Below, piece after piece: positions 36,562 to 44,915 of a stretch of DNA of 64,000 bases; within the stretch, counting starts at the first letter, position 1, and every line of letters starts with the position of its first letter. The stretch comes from Clostridia bacterium (lineage in GTDB: Bacteria > Bacillota_A > Clostridia > TANB77 > CAG-508), in assembly GCA_022791475.1 (NCBI GenBank), contig JAAVZD010000004.1, forward strand, positions 160,056 through 224,055, in the 5' to 3' direction. The position numbers and the translations under genes are program-made. The notes below the pieces were generated by a model that made no database searches, was not told where the DNA came from, and worked only from the letters and a program-made list of their open reading frames with translations.

Positions 36562-36590
36562 TTGACTTTTGCCAAAATTTGTAGTATAAT
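36562..36590 (+). promoter_or_regulatory. Promoter of the CarD gene
   Basis: TTGACT (36562-36567), 17-base spacer, TATAAT (36585-36590). It excludes the in-frame TTG at 36602 as a normal start. Confidence 0.82.
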
Positions 36591-36670
36591 ATAAATGGTA
36601 GTTGAAAAAGAGAATCGAAACCTTTCTTAACTTAACTAATAAAAATTTAGCAGTGAAAGGAGTGTCTTAC

Positions 36671-37240
36671 ATGTTCAATGTAGGTGATAAAATAGTATAC
36701 CCAATGCATGGTGCAGGTACAATAGATGCAATAGAAGAAAAGGATATTTTAGGTCAAACACAAGCCTATTATATTATAAAAATGCCAGGTGAAGTAAAAG
36801 TAATGGTACCAACAACCAAAGCGGAAGAAATTGGAGTTAGAAATATAATTAGTAAAGAAAATGCAGGAAAAGTATTACAAATTTTAGAAGAAAACGAAAC
36901 AGAAATGTCTAATAATTGGAATAAAAGATACAGAGATAATATGGAAAAAATGAAAAGTGGCGACATTTACGAAGTAGCAGATGTAGTAAGAAACTTAAGC
37001 TTCAAACAAAAAGAAAAAGGTTTATCTACAGGCGAAAAGAAGATGCTTAATAATGCTAAACAAATATTAGTAAGTGAGCTAGTTTTAGCAGAACATGCTT
37101 CACAAGAAGATGTTGAAAACTTAGTAGAAAACAAAATAACAATGTCATTCCAAGAATTTAAAGCACCAAGTCAAGAAGCTGAAATAGGAAAAGATATAGT
37201 TAAGAAATTTATTCCATTTGATGGAACAACAAATTTATAA
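36671..37240 (+). CDS. CarD/CdnL-family transcription factor
   Basis: A 189-residue protein that begins FNVGDKIVYPMHGAGTIDAI, the CarD/TRCF RNA-polymerase interaction domain, followed by a helical C-terminal domain (GLSTGEKKMLNNAKQILVSE). CarD-type proteins bind the RNA polymerase beta subunit and stabilise open promoter complexes, often at rRNA promoters. The start at 36671 has GAAAGGAGTG upstream and lies about 75 bases after the promoter. Confidence 0.92.
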   Translation: MFNVGDKIVYPMHGAGTIDAIEEKDILGQTQAYYIIKMPGEVKVMVPTTKAEEIGVRNIISKENAGKVLQILEENETEMSNNWNKRYRDNMEKMKSGDIYEVADVVRNLSFKQKEKGLSTGEKKMLNNAKQILVSELVLAEHASQEDVENLVENKITMSFQEFKAPSQEAEIGKDIVKKFIPFDGTTNL

Positions 37241-37255
37241 AAATAAACAATACAT

Positions 37256-37284
37256 AAGACGACTTAAAGAAAGTCGTCTTTTAT
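37256..37284 (+). terminator. Terminator after the CarD gene
   Basis: AAGACGACT (37256-37264) pairs with AGTCGTCTT (37272-37280), then TTATATTT. Confidence 0.8.
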
Positions 37285-37290
37285 ATTTAT

Positions 37291-37470
37291 AAAAAAGTAC
37301 GTTATTTTAAGTTATAGAGTAGCGTAAAGTGAGTAATATATTTTATTTTTGTAATGAAGACTTAGGTAGCCATTCTAAGGCAGTTGAATACCTGTTAACT
37401 TGAAGGGCGAAATAGAAAAAATAAAATATATTACTCACTGGGAACGAAGAATTTAACAGATAGCTTTGAC
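37291..37470 (+). repeat. Structured repeat element, copy 2 (possible ncRNA)
   Basis: A perfect 23-bp inverted repeat (37328-37350 with 37417-37439, AGTGAGTAATATATT...) encloses a 66-base loop with GTAATGAAGAC, a GCC-ATTCTAA-GGC hairpin, GAATACC and GGGCGAAAT. Flanks carry AAAAAAGTACGTTATTT at the left and GAATTTAACAGATAG at the right. The homologous copy at 17881-18035 lies on the opposite strand, with compensatory changes in the stem. It lies just upstream of dnaG. Confidence 0.6.
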
Positions 37471-37539
37471 TAATTAAGAAGGATTTATGTATATTGTGTC
37501 GAATAATATAAATATAAAATAGAAAGGTAGATAAGGTTA

Positions 37540-39327
37540 ATGCGATATAGTGATGAATTAATAGATGAAATCCGAAATAGAAATGACATAGTAGATGTAA
37601 TATCACAATATGTAGTATTAAAAAGAAGTGGTAGAAACTTTTTTGGATTGTGTCCTTTCCATAAAGAAAAATCACCTTCTTTTTCTGTATCGCCAGATAA
37701 GCAAATATTTCATTGTTTTGGTTGCGGAGTTGGAGGAAATGTATTTCATTTTGTAAGCAAGATAGAAAATATAAGTTTCAGAGAAGCATTAGAAACACTT
37801 GCCGAAAAAGCAGGAGTAGAACTTCCAACAATAGATTCAGATGAAGACAATAAACTTTTACAACTAAAATCAAAAGTATATGAAATAAATAAATGTGCAG
37901 CAGAGTTTTACCATGGAAACTTATATAAACCAAATGCAAAGCCAGCTCAAGAATATGTTAAAAAAAGAAAAATGGATAACACCACATTAAAAAATTTCAT
38001 GATAGGTTATTCAAACAATAGCTACAATGAGCTATATAATATGCTTAAAGAAAAAGGTTTTACAGAAGAAGAAATATTAGCTTCAAGTTTAGTTAATAAA
38101 ACTAAAGAAGGAAAATTCATAGACCGTTTTCGTGGAAGATTAATGTTTCCAATTCAAGATGTTAGAAATAGAGTAATAGCTTTTGGAGGAAGAGTATTAG
38201 ATGATAGTAAACCTAAATATATAAACTCTCCAGAAAATATTGTATATAGTAAAGGAAGACATCTATTTGGGCTAAATGTTGCAAAAAAATACGAAACAAA
38301 AATGAAAAAAATTATAATTGTAGAAGGCTATATGGATGCAATATCACTTCATCAAAGAGGAATACACAATGTAGTTGCATCACTTGGAACTGCAATGACA
38401 GATGCACAAGGGCACTTACTTAGAAACAATAGTGAACAAGTAGTTATTGGCTATGACTCAGATGGAGCTGGACAAGCAGCAACAATGAGAGGTTTAGAAA
38501 TACTTCAAAGCATGGGATGTGATATTAGAATTCTGCAAATAGAAGGAGCAAAGGACCCAGATGAATTTGTAGTAAAATATGGCCCAGAAAGGTTTTTAAA
38601 ACAAGTAGATAACGCCATTTCACTAGTTGAATATAAAGTAAAAGTTCTAAAAGGTAATTTGAATTTAGAACAACCAAATGACAAAATAAAATTCTTAAAA
38701 GAAATTGCAAACGTGGTATCAAAAATAGACAATAGCATAGAAAAAGAAGTATATGCAGACAAAATATCAAAAGAATATAAAGTGTCTAAAGAAGCAATTT
38801 ATGCAGAAATAAACAAATTAGATAAAAATAATAATAAAGGAAGCAAAATATTAGAAAAATCTAAACCAAGAGCAGAAGGAAAAAAAGAAGTTGTAACTAA
38901 TGAACAAGTAGATAAAAGGGAAAAATTAGCTATATACTTGCTAATTAATTATCCAAATGAAAGTTATCAAACAATTAGAAAAAACATAGACATTAATGAC
39001 TTTGGAAGTGAAAAAAATAGAAATATTGTTAAAAAACTGTATGAAGAATTAGAAAAAGGAAACAGTAATATTAATAATGTTTTAGATTGGTTTGAAGATG
39101 AAGAAACAATTAATTATATTTCTTGGATTTTAGCATATGATTTTGAGATAACAGAAGTTAATAAATGTATAACAGACTTAATAAATATATACTCAAAACA
39201 AAATTTAATAAATCAAAGAAATGAAATAATAAAAGCATTAGATAGGGAAGACTTAAGCAAAGAAGAAAGTGAGCAATTAGGAAACATGTTAAATGAAATA
39301 ATAATTAAGCTTGCTAAAATGAAATAG
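37540..39327 (+). CDS. dnaG: DNA primase
   Basis: This 595-residue enzyme makes RNA primers at the replication fork. The N-terminal zinc domain has CPFHKEKSPSF and HCFGCGVGG (CHC2). The Toprim domain has IVEGYMDAISLHQRG near residue 265 and the metal-binding DSDGAGQAA. The C-terminal part (DINDFGSEKNRN onward) is the helicase-binding helical region. Length is normal. It is 12 bases upstream of the sigma factor gene, the conserved dnaG-rpoD arrangement. Confidence 0.97.
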   Translation: MRYSDELIDEIRNRNDIVDVISQYVVLKRSGRNFFGLCPFHKEKSPSFSVSPDKQIFHCFGCGVGGNVFHFVSKIENISFREALETLAEKAGVELPTIDSDEDNKLLQLKSKVYEINKCAAEFYHGNLYKPNAKPAQEYVKKRKMDNTTLKNFMIGYSNNSYNELYNMLKEKGFTEEEILASSLVNKTKEGKFIDRFRGRLMFPIQDVRNRVIAFGGRVLDDSKPKYINSPENIVYSKGRHLFGLNVAKKYETKMKKIIIVEGYMDAISLHQRGIHNVVASLGTAMTDAQGHLLRNNSEQVVIGYDSDGAGQAATMRGLEILQSMGCDIRILQIEGAKDPDEFVVKYGPERFLKQVDNAISLVEYKVKVLKGNLNLEQPNDKIKFLKEIANVVSKIDNSIEKEVYADKISKEYKVSKEAIYAEINKLDKNNNKGSKILEKSKPRAEGKKEVVTNEQVDKREKLAIYLLINYPNESYQTIRKNIDINDFGSEKNRNIVKKLYEELEKGNSNINNVLDWFEDEETINYISWILAYDFEITEVNKCITDLINIYSKQNLINQRNEIIKALDREDLSKEESEQLGNMLNEIIIKLAKMK

Positions 39328-39339
39328 GAGGGGTTATTT

Positions 39340-40599
39340 GTGAAAAAAAATGAAACTTCAGAAGAAATAATAGAAGGAAAAACAAATAATAAAAAGAAAA
39401 TTACAAAAACTGAAAATACAGTAGGTGCTAAATCTGTAAAAAATAACAAAGAGCAAGAAAAAAATCTTACAGGCGAAGAAACAGAAAAAAATGTAAGTAA
39501 AAAAGAAGAAAATAAAGAAGAAACACAAATACAAGAAACTGTAAATAAAATAGTAGAAAAATCAAAAGAAGGAAAAATGACAATAGGAGAACTAGCAACA
39601 GAATTAGAAGATACAAATCCTGAACAATTAGATAAAGTTTTCGACGCTTTTGAAGAAATAGGAGTAGACTTATTACAAGATGAACTAGATGAGCCAGATA
39701 TAGATGACCTTAAAGAAGTAGAAGATATAAAATTAGAAGAAATAGACTTAAATGCAGGAATAGATGGAGTAAATGTAGATGACCCAGTAAGAATGTATTT
39801 AAGAGAAATAGGAAAAATCCCACTACTTAGTTATGAAGAAGAGCTAGAGCTTGCACAAAAAGTTCTAGAAGGTGATGAATATGCAAAACAAAAGCTTGCA
39901 GAATCTAACTTAAGATTAGTAGTAAGTATAGCTAAGAAATATGTTGGTAGAGGAATGCTATTTTTAGATTTAATTCAAGAAGGAAATATGGGGTTAATAA
40001 AAGCAGTAGAAAAATTTGACTATACAAAAGGTTTCAAATTTAGTACTTATGCTACATGGTGGATACGTCAAGCAATAACAAGAGCTATTGCAGACCAAGC
40101 AAGAACTATAAGGGTACCAGTACACATGGTAGAAACAATAAATAAATTAATAAGAACTTCAAGGCACTTATTACAACAATTAGGTAGAGAGCCAACCCAA
40201 GAAGAAATAGCAAAAGAAATGGAAATACCAGTAGAAAAGGTAGCAGAGATACAAAAAATAGCACAAGACCCAGTATCATTAGAAACTCCAATAGGAGAAG
40301 AAGATGATAGTCACCTAGGAGACTTTATTCAAGACGACGACAGCCCAGCACCACAAGATTCAGCAGCATATACACTTCTAAAAGAACAACTAGAAGAAGT
40401 AATGGGAACATTAACACAAAGAGAGGCAAAAGTATTAAAATTAAGATTTGGACTAGAAGATGGAAAAGCACGTACTTTAGAAGAAGTAGGGAAAGAATTC
40501 ATGGTAACTCGTGAGAGAATAAGACAAATAGAAGCAAAAGCCCTAAGAAAACTAAGACACCCATCACGTTCTAAAAAATTGAGAGATTATATGAACTAA
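39340..40599 (+). CDS. rpoD: Primary sigma factor (sigma-A/RpoD)
   Basis: A 419-residue housekeeping sigma factor. A charged, low-complexity N-terminus of about 60 residues precedes region 1.1. Region 1.2 is [17 protein letters not shown], region 2 includes [19 protein letters not shown] and [14 protein letters not shown] (promoter -10 recognition), region 3 is [12 protein letters not shown], and region 4 ends [20 protein letters not shown]. The start is GTG 39340 with GGAGGGG upstream. The consensus promoters listed here fit this factor. Confidence 0.97.
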   Translation: MKKNETSEEIIEGKTNNKKKITKTENTVGAKSVKNNKEQEKNLTGEETEKNVSKKEENKEETQIQETVNKIVEKSKEGKMTIGELATELEDTNPEQLDKVFDAFEEIGVDLLQDELDEPDIDDLKEVEDIKLEEIDLNAGIDGVNVDDPVRMYLREIGKIPLLSYEEELELAQKVLEGDEYAKQKLAESNLRLVVSIAKKYVGRGMLFLDLIQEGNMGLIKAVEKFDYTKGFKFSTYATWWIRQAITRAIADQARTIRVPVHMVETINKLIRTSRHLLQQLGREPTQEEIAKEMEIPVEKVAEIQKIAQDPVSLETPIGEEDDSHLGDFIQDDDSPAPQDSAAYTLLKEQLEEVMGTLTQREAKVLKLRFGLEDGKARTLEEVGKEFMVTRERIRQIEAKALRKLRHPSRSKKLRDYMN

Positions 40600-40601
40600 A
40601 G

Positions 40602-40638
40602 AAACGCATTGGAGACATTCTCCAATGCGTTTTTTTTA
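40602..40638. terminator. Bidirectional terminator
   Basis: ACGCATTGGAGA (40604-40615) and TCTCCAATGCGT (40619-40630) with a run of eight T. It serves rpoD and, read in reverse, the SPFH gene ending at 40639. Confidence 0.88.
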
Positions 40639-41562
40639 TTATTCTTTTTTAGATTTTTTACCATCTTTAACTACTTCAGTAATAGCACCTAAGCTACCTA
40701 AAGCAGTTGTTGCATCAAATGGAATAAATACTTTATTAGCATCACCATTTGCTACTTCTTTTAATGCTTCTAAAGATTTCAATTGTACTAACTTATCGTT
40801 AGGGTTTGCTTTCATCATTGCATCATATACCATATGTATTTCTTCTGCTTTAGCTTCAGCAACCTTCTTAATAGCTTCAGCCTCACCAGTAGCTCTTCTT
40901 ATTTTAGCTTCTTTGTCAGCTTCTGCTTCTAATATAGCAGCTTCTTTTTTACCTTCAGCAAGAGTAATTGCAGATTGTCTTTCACCCTCAGCTTGAAGAA
41001 TTAAAGCTCTTTTATTTCTTTCAGCATTCATTTGTTTTTCCATTGCATCTCTAATATCAGCTGGTGGAGTAATGTCTTTTATTTCAACTCTATCAATTTT
41101 ACATCCCCATTGATCAGTAGCTTCATCAAGTATTACTCTTAATTTATCATTAATAGCATCTCTTGAACTAAAAGTTTCATCTAAGTCCATTTTACCAACA
41201 ATATCACGAATTGTAGTAATAGCTAGGTATTCAATACCTTTCTTTAAACTTTGAATTTCATAAACTGCCTTTGCAGGATCTGTAATTTTATAGAAAACTA
41301 CAGTATCTATTGTAATAGTAACATTATCTTTAGTAATAACACCTTGTGGTGGTATATCCATAGTTTGTTGTTTTAAACTTACAACACTACGAACATGGTC
41401 AATAAATGGAATAATTATTGTAAGACCAGCATCAGCTATTTTATGAAATTTACCAAGTCTTTCAATAATATAAACTTCAGATTGTTTAACAACCTTGATT
41501 GTTTTAAATGCAATTAAAAGTATAATAGCAAGTAAAATAATTAAAACTATAAATCCTTCCAT
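40639..41562 (-). CDS. SPFH/band 7 stomatin-like membrane protein
   Basis: A 307-residue protein: one N-terminal membrane helix (FIVLIILLAIILLIAFKTI), then the SPFH domain (SEVYIIERLGKFHKI, DIPPQGVITKDNVTITIDTV) and a long Ala/Glu/Lys coiled coil (GEAEAIKKVAEAKAEEIHMV). It matches the QmcA/stomatin group that assembles in rings in the membrane and binds FtsH-like or NfeD partners. The nfeD gene lies just upstream on the same strand, the classic pairing. Confidence 0.92.
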   Translation of the reverse strand: MEGFIVLIILLAIILLIAFKTIKVVKQSEVYIIERLGKFHKIADAGLTIIIPFIDHVRSVVSLKQQTMDIPPQGVITKDNVTITIDTVVFYKITDPAKAVYEIQSLKKGIEYLAITTIRDIVGKMDLDETFSSRDAINDKLRVILDEATDQWGCKIDRVEIKDITPPADIRDAMEKQMNAERNKRALILQAEGERQSAITLAEGKKEAAILEAEADKEAKIRRATGEAEAIKKVAEAKAEEIHMVYDAMMKANPNDKLVQLKSLEALKEVANGDANKVFIPFDATTALGSLGAITEVVKDGKKSKKE

Positions 41563-41584
41563 TAAAATATCCTCCTTTTTTGTT

Positions 41585-41745
41585 TTAGAAGTCAGATGTC
41601 AGAGGTTAAAATACCTCTTTAAATTCCTGACATTTATTTAATAGAAGTTGGAGACTAGAGTTAAAGGTTGGAATATAGGGTAATTTCTATGAAGTATTAA
41701 CCCTAATATCTAACTTCCAACTTCTAACCTCTAACATCTATATAA
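41585..41745. repeat. Region of TTAGAAGTTAGAGGTTAGA-like tandem motifs
   Basis: Variants of AGAAGTYRGANGTYAGAGGTT occur on both strands (AGAAGTCAGATGTCAGAGGTT, AGAAGTTGGAGACTAGAG, CTTCCAACTTCTAACCTCTAAC). A related TTAGAAGTTAGAGGTTAGA is at 9046-9064, upstream of aspS. The two ends here can pair. It separates nfeD and the SPFH gene. Confidence 0.5.
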
Positions 41746-41748
41746 TAA

Positions 41749-42202
41749 CTAATTTGTAATTTTTGAATTAACAACAATAGGTTCAACTACTGCTTTAACT
41801 CCATCTATTCTAACAACATTAATTTCTGTACCTTTTTCTATAATAGTATCATCTTCAGTTTTTGCAGACCATACTTCATTAGCAATTTTAATTTGTCCAA
41901 CTCCAAATGTATTATTAATATCTTGAATTACAAAACCTTTTTTACCAATTATAGAATATGCATTAGTTTCAAGTTTCTTATCTTTTCTAGTAAATCTATC
42001 TACAAGAGGCTTTGTTAAAAATAATAATATTACAGAAGAAACTAAAAATACAATAGCTTGAAGTAATATATTATCAGGACAAAACAAACTAAAAAACATA
42101 GTGATAAGTGCACCCACACCAAACCAAAATACGAAAAAGCCGTACAGTTGCCATTTCAATTACGAAGCACACTCCAGCAATTATAAGCCATACATACCAC
42201 AT
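41749..42202 (-). CDS. NfeD-like membrane protein, two frames (+1 shift at CGG)
   Basis: From ATG 42202 (GGAGGTTT upstream on the minus strand) the frame begins MWYVWLIIAGVCFVIEMATV and meets CGG at 42142-42140, codon 21. It would stop 16 codons later. Skipping the C (GTA-CGGC-TTT) gives GFFVFWFGVGALITMFF and continues into the rest of an NfeD protein: two more membrane helices and a C-terminal OB fold (GKKGFVIQDINNTFGVGQIK). The product is 150 residues, normal for short NfeD partners of SPFH proteins. The ATG at 42159 that opens the longer frame has no such context and would remove the first helix. Confidence 0.85.
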
Positions 42203-42380
42203 AATAAACCTCCTCATATAAATTACTCACAATATAAGTATAGCATAAATTTGGAAAAAAAGAAATAGATTAACAAAAAATATATGATTAGTTATATATA
42301 AAAATTGTATGAATAAGTTTACGCTTTTGTTGACCAATAAAATAAATCTTGTTTAATGTAAAAATATTTATAAATATAGA

Positions 42381-42404
42381 AAAACGAGAGCAAAGCTCTC
42401 GTTT
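42381..42404. terminator. Terminator (minus gene end)
   Basis: AAACGAGAG (42382-42390) pairs with CTCTCGTTT (42396-42404). On the minus strand it follows the stop of the gene at 42403 and ends in TTTTTC. Confidence 0.7.
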
Positions 42405-42702
42405 AAATGTGACCATGTTGTGACTCATACCTAAGAAAATTTTCAATACCCTTTACCTTTTCAGCGTACTTAGCCTTATCATCAGCGGCCTCAAGCATTG
42501 CATCCATATCATGTGTATGGGAAATAACAGGAGGATTACCCAAAATCGGAATAACGCATTCTAAAGGCAAAGTTTCTTCTTTTTCATATCTGTAGCAAAG
42601 GTATGGTAAGTACTCATCAAACAAACGGCCCTCTTCAGGAGTTAAAACAGTAAATATTGCATTTCTCTCGCTTTCAGTTACAATGTTCTTGTTGTCGCTC
42701 AT
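42403..42702 (-). CDS. Hypothetical protein, atypical composition
   Basis: A 99-residue acidic protein, largely helical, with no membrane segment or signal peptide. Visible features are LTPEEGRLFDEYLPYLCYRY, PLECVIPILGNPP and a His-rich patch (SHTHDMD). AAGGAGAT precedes the ATG. Its codons are clearly richer in G and C than the flanking genes, which suggests transfer. I do not recognise the family. Confidence 0.6.
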   Translation of the reverse strand: MSDNKNIVTESERNAIFTVLTPEEGRLFDEYLPYLCYRYEKEETLPLECVIPILGNPPVISHTHDMDAMLEAADDKAKYAEKVKGIENFLRYESQHGHI

Positions 42703-42842
42703 AATTTAATCTCCTTTTCTGTATAAAAAAGTTTATGGATATTTAAATTATAACATAAATTAACATAAAAATCAAATTTTCTCTTTAAAAATATAAAAAT
42801 TTATGTTAAAATAGGTAAGTATATAAAGAAGGAGAGAAAGAA

Positions 42843-44183
42843 ATGAAAAAAGTAGCATTTTACACACTAGGTTGCAAAGTAAATCAATATGAAACAAATG
42901 CAATGATAGAGCAATTTATAAAAAAGGGATATGAAATAGTAAATTTTGAAGAAAAGGCAGATATATATATCATAAACACTTGTACAGTAACAAATATGGC
43001 AGATAGAAAATCAAGGCAAATGCTAAGAAGAGTAAAAGAAATAAATAGTGAAGCCATAGTAGTAGCATGTGGTTGCTATGCACAAGTAGCGAAGGAAGAG
43101 TTAGAGAAAATACCTGAAATAGACTTAATATATGGAACTAACGAGAAAAACAAAATAGCTGACTACATAGAAAATTTCCCATTAGGGACGTTTCCAAATG
43201 GGAAATCTGTCACTTTTGGGAATATAAACAATTCTAAAGTTACAGACGTAATGTACCAAAAAGAATTTCTAGACTTTGGTACAACACTATACACTGAAAA
43301 AACAAGAGCTGTTATAAAAGTTCAAGATGGATGTGATAGATTTTGCAGTTATTGTATAATTCCATATGCAAGAGGTCATGTAAGAAGTAGAAAGGTAGAA
43401 AGTGTTATAGAAGAAATAAAAGAAATAGCAAAAGAAGGAATAAAAGAAGTAGTTATAACAGGAATACATGTAGCTTCTTATGGAAAAGATTTTAAAGAAG
43501 ATATAAAACTAATTGATTTACTAGAAAAAGTAAATGAAATAGAAGGAATAGAAAGAATACGTTTAGGTTCAATAGAGCCAACAATAATAACAGAACAATT
43601 TTTAGAAAGACTAACAAAACTAGAAAAAATATGTGACCATTTCCACCTATCACTTCAAAGTGGATGTGATGAAACTCTAAAAAGAATGAATAGAAGATAT
43701 ACAACAGAAGAATTTAGAAAAAGTACAAAACTTCTAAAAAATGCATATCCAAATGTAGCACTAACAACTGACATAATAGTAGGTTTCCCAGGAGAAACAG
43801 ATGAAGAATTTGAAAAAACATATAATTTCTTAAAAGAAATAGACTTCTACAAAATGCATATATTCAAATATTCACAAAGAAAAGGAACAAAAGCAGCTGT
43901 AATGCCAAATCAAATAGATGGTAATATAAAAGAACAAAGAAGTAGAAGATTAATAGAACTATCTGACGAAAATGAAAAAAGACATAATGAAAAATATATA
44001 GGTAAAAAAGTAAAAGTTTTATTTGAAGAAAAAGAAGGCGAGTATATAAAAGGCCATACTACTAATTATATGGTTGTAAAAGTACCATATAGAGAAATAG
44101 AAAATATAATAGAGAAAGTTAAAATTGAAAAAATAGAGAATTTAGAATTAATAGGAAAATACCAAAAAGCAAAGTCAATATAG
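42843..44183 (+). CDS. mtaB: tRNA methylthiotransferase MtaB
   Basis: A 446-residue radical-SAM enzyme that converts t6A37 of tRNA to ms2t6A. The N-terminal MTTase domain has GCKVNQYETNAM, NTCTVTN and CGCYAQV (cluster cysteines). The radical-SAM motif is CDRFCSYCIIPYARG, and a C-terminal TRAM domain follows. MtaB and not MiaB is indicated by CKVNQYET. Residues about 112-127 (FPLGTFPNGKSVTFGN) are encoded by a dispersed palindromic repeat inserted in frame, between the MTTase and radical-SAM domains. GAAGGAGAG precedes the ATG. Confidence 0.93.
   Translation: MKKVAFYTLGCKVNQYETNAMIEQFIKKGYEIVNFEEKADIYIINTCTVTNMADRKSRQMLRRVKEINSEAIVVACGCYAQVAKEELEKIPEIDLIYGTNEKNKIADYIENFPLGTFPNGKSVTFGNINNSKVTDVMYQKEFLDFGTTLYTEKTRAVIKVQDGCDRFCSYCIIPYARGHVRSRKVESVIEEIKEIAKEGIKEVVITGIHVASYGKDFKEDIKLIDLLEKVNEIEGIERIRLGSIEPTIITEQFLERLTKLEKICDHFHLSLQSGCDETLKRMNRRYTTEEFRKSTKLLKNAYPNVALTTDIIVGFPGETDEEFEKTYNFLKEIDFYKMHIFKYSQRKGTKAAVMPNQIDGNIKEQRSRRLIELSDENEKRHNEKYIGKKVKVLFEEKEGEYIKGHTTNYMVVKVPYREIENIIEKVKIEKIENLELIGKYQKAKSI
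43176..43223. repeat. Palindromic repeat inside mtaB
   Basis: CCCATT (43178-43183) and AATGGG (43197-43202) frame AGGGACGTTTCCA, followed by GAAATCTGTCACTTTTGGGAAT. It matches the intergenic copy at 60542-60592 at about nine of ten positions. In that copy the inner stem is CCAATT/AATTGG, so pairing is kept although the bases differ. Confidence 0.8.
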
Positions 44184-44196
44184 AACTTTGCTTTTT
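44164..44196 (+). terminator. Terminator overlapping the mtaB stop
   Basis: AAAAAGCAAAGT (44164-44175) pairs with ACTTTGCTTTTT (44185-44196). Confidence 0.8.
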
Positions 44197-44199
44197 GAT

Positions 44200-44309
44200 G
44201 GTGACAATGGGACGGGGTTTTTGTCACTAAACTTTAAACTTATTTTTAGATGAGAAGAGAATCAAACCGTAGAAAAAGGTAGTGACAAAAACCCCGTCCC
44301 ATTGTCACC
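44200..44309. repeat. 110-bp element with perfect 29-bp inverted ends
   Basis: The 29 bases at 44200-44228 (GGTGACAATGGGACGGGG...) and their exact complement at 44281-44309 enclose 52 unrelated bases. Each arm contains the GGGACGG motif of the dispersed family and is flanked by GTGACA/TGTCAC. It resembles a MITE or a large REP-type hairpin and has no coding frame. Confidence 0.8.
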
Positions 44310-44368
44310 ATTGTCAGAACTAATAGGAAATTTTGAATGCTGATATATAAATAGAATGGTCTAGTGAT

Positions 44369-44545
44369 TTAAACACTAGACCATTTATTATAAATATGTT
44401 TTCCTTTAACTCCTTTAAGCATATCAATGAAATTCAATAATGCATAATAGAGTGAAGAATCAACATTTATAATTTTGTCCTTATGTAATGAAAATATATC
44501 TAACAAAGAATAAATATTATAAATGTTTTCCTCTAATGAATCCAT
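44369..44545 (-). CDS. Possible 58-residue ORF (doubtful)
   Basis: Minus strand, ATG 44545 to TAA 44369: MDSLEENIYNIYSLLDIFSL and on to KHIYNKWSSV. It is soluble and helical. No ribosome binding site is visible, and the start lies in the stem CCTCTAATG-AATC-CATTAGAGG (44531-44552). On the plus strand that stem precedes TTTTT and looks like a terminator. A second palindrome (44355-44385) covers the end. Possibly a remnant of a gene shared with the ORF at 44563. Confidence 0.3.
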   Translation of the reverse strand: MDSLEENIYNIYSLLDIFSLHKDKIINVDSSLYYALLNFIDMLKGVKGKHIYNKWSSV

Positions 44546-44562
44546 TAGAGGCTTTTTGGGGT

Positions 44563-44769
44563 TTAATTATAAAGCCTCATTAAGCAGTTGTATAATTCAG
44601 GTTGCCGTCCCTGCAAATTCAAACCGTCAAAGCTATCAATGCATAACTCAAATATTTCGATAAGAATTTCGCAAGGATTTTTTGTGCTGACGTGAACTAA
44701 AATATTTATTTTTTCAGAAGTTACACAGTGCATAAATTCAAATAATTCACGTTCAGAATAACCAGACAT
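44563..44769 (-). CDS. Hypothetical protein with in-frame CGG
   Basis: A minus-strand frame from ATG 44769 (open to TTG 44790) gives 68 residues: MSGYSERELFEFMHCVTSEK, VHVSTKNPCEILIEIFELCI, and an end in QPELYNCLMRLYN. Codons are more GC rich than the surroundings. It contains one in-frame CGG (about 44607-44605). Reading that as a +1 site would end the protein 8 codons later, so neither reading is favoured. The upstream hairpin at 44781-44825 looks like a terminator. Function unknown. Confidence 0.4.
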   Translation of the reverse strand: MSGYSERELFEFMHCVTSEKINILVHVSTKNPCEILIEIFELCIDSFDGLNLQGRQPELYNCLMRLYN

Positions 44770-44848
44770 TGTTTGCAAAATAAAAAACAAGAATGAGCTT
44801 AGAAAATCTTATTCTTGTTTTTTATTTTGAAATAATTAACCAGAAACC

Positions 44849-44877
44849 TTGATTTTTAAGCCTATATGTAATATAAT
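44849..44877 (+). promoter_or_regulatory. Promoter of alaS
   Basis: TTGATT (44849-44854), 17-base spacer, TATAAT (44872-44877), about 30 bases before the ribosome binding site. No T-box motif was seen here. Confidence 0.72.
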
Positions 44878-44915
44878 TTCAAATAATGTTATAAGAGATA
44901 ATGGGAGGAAATAAA

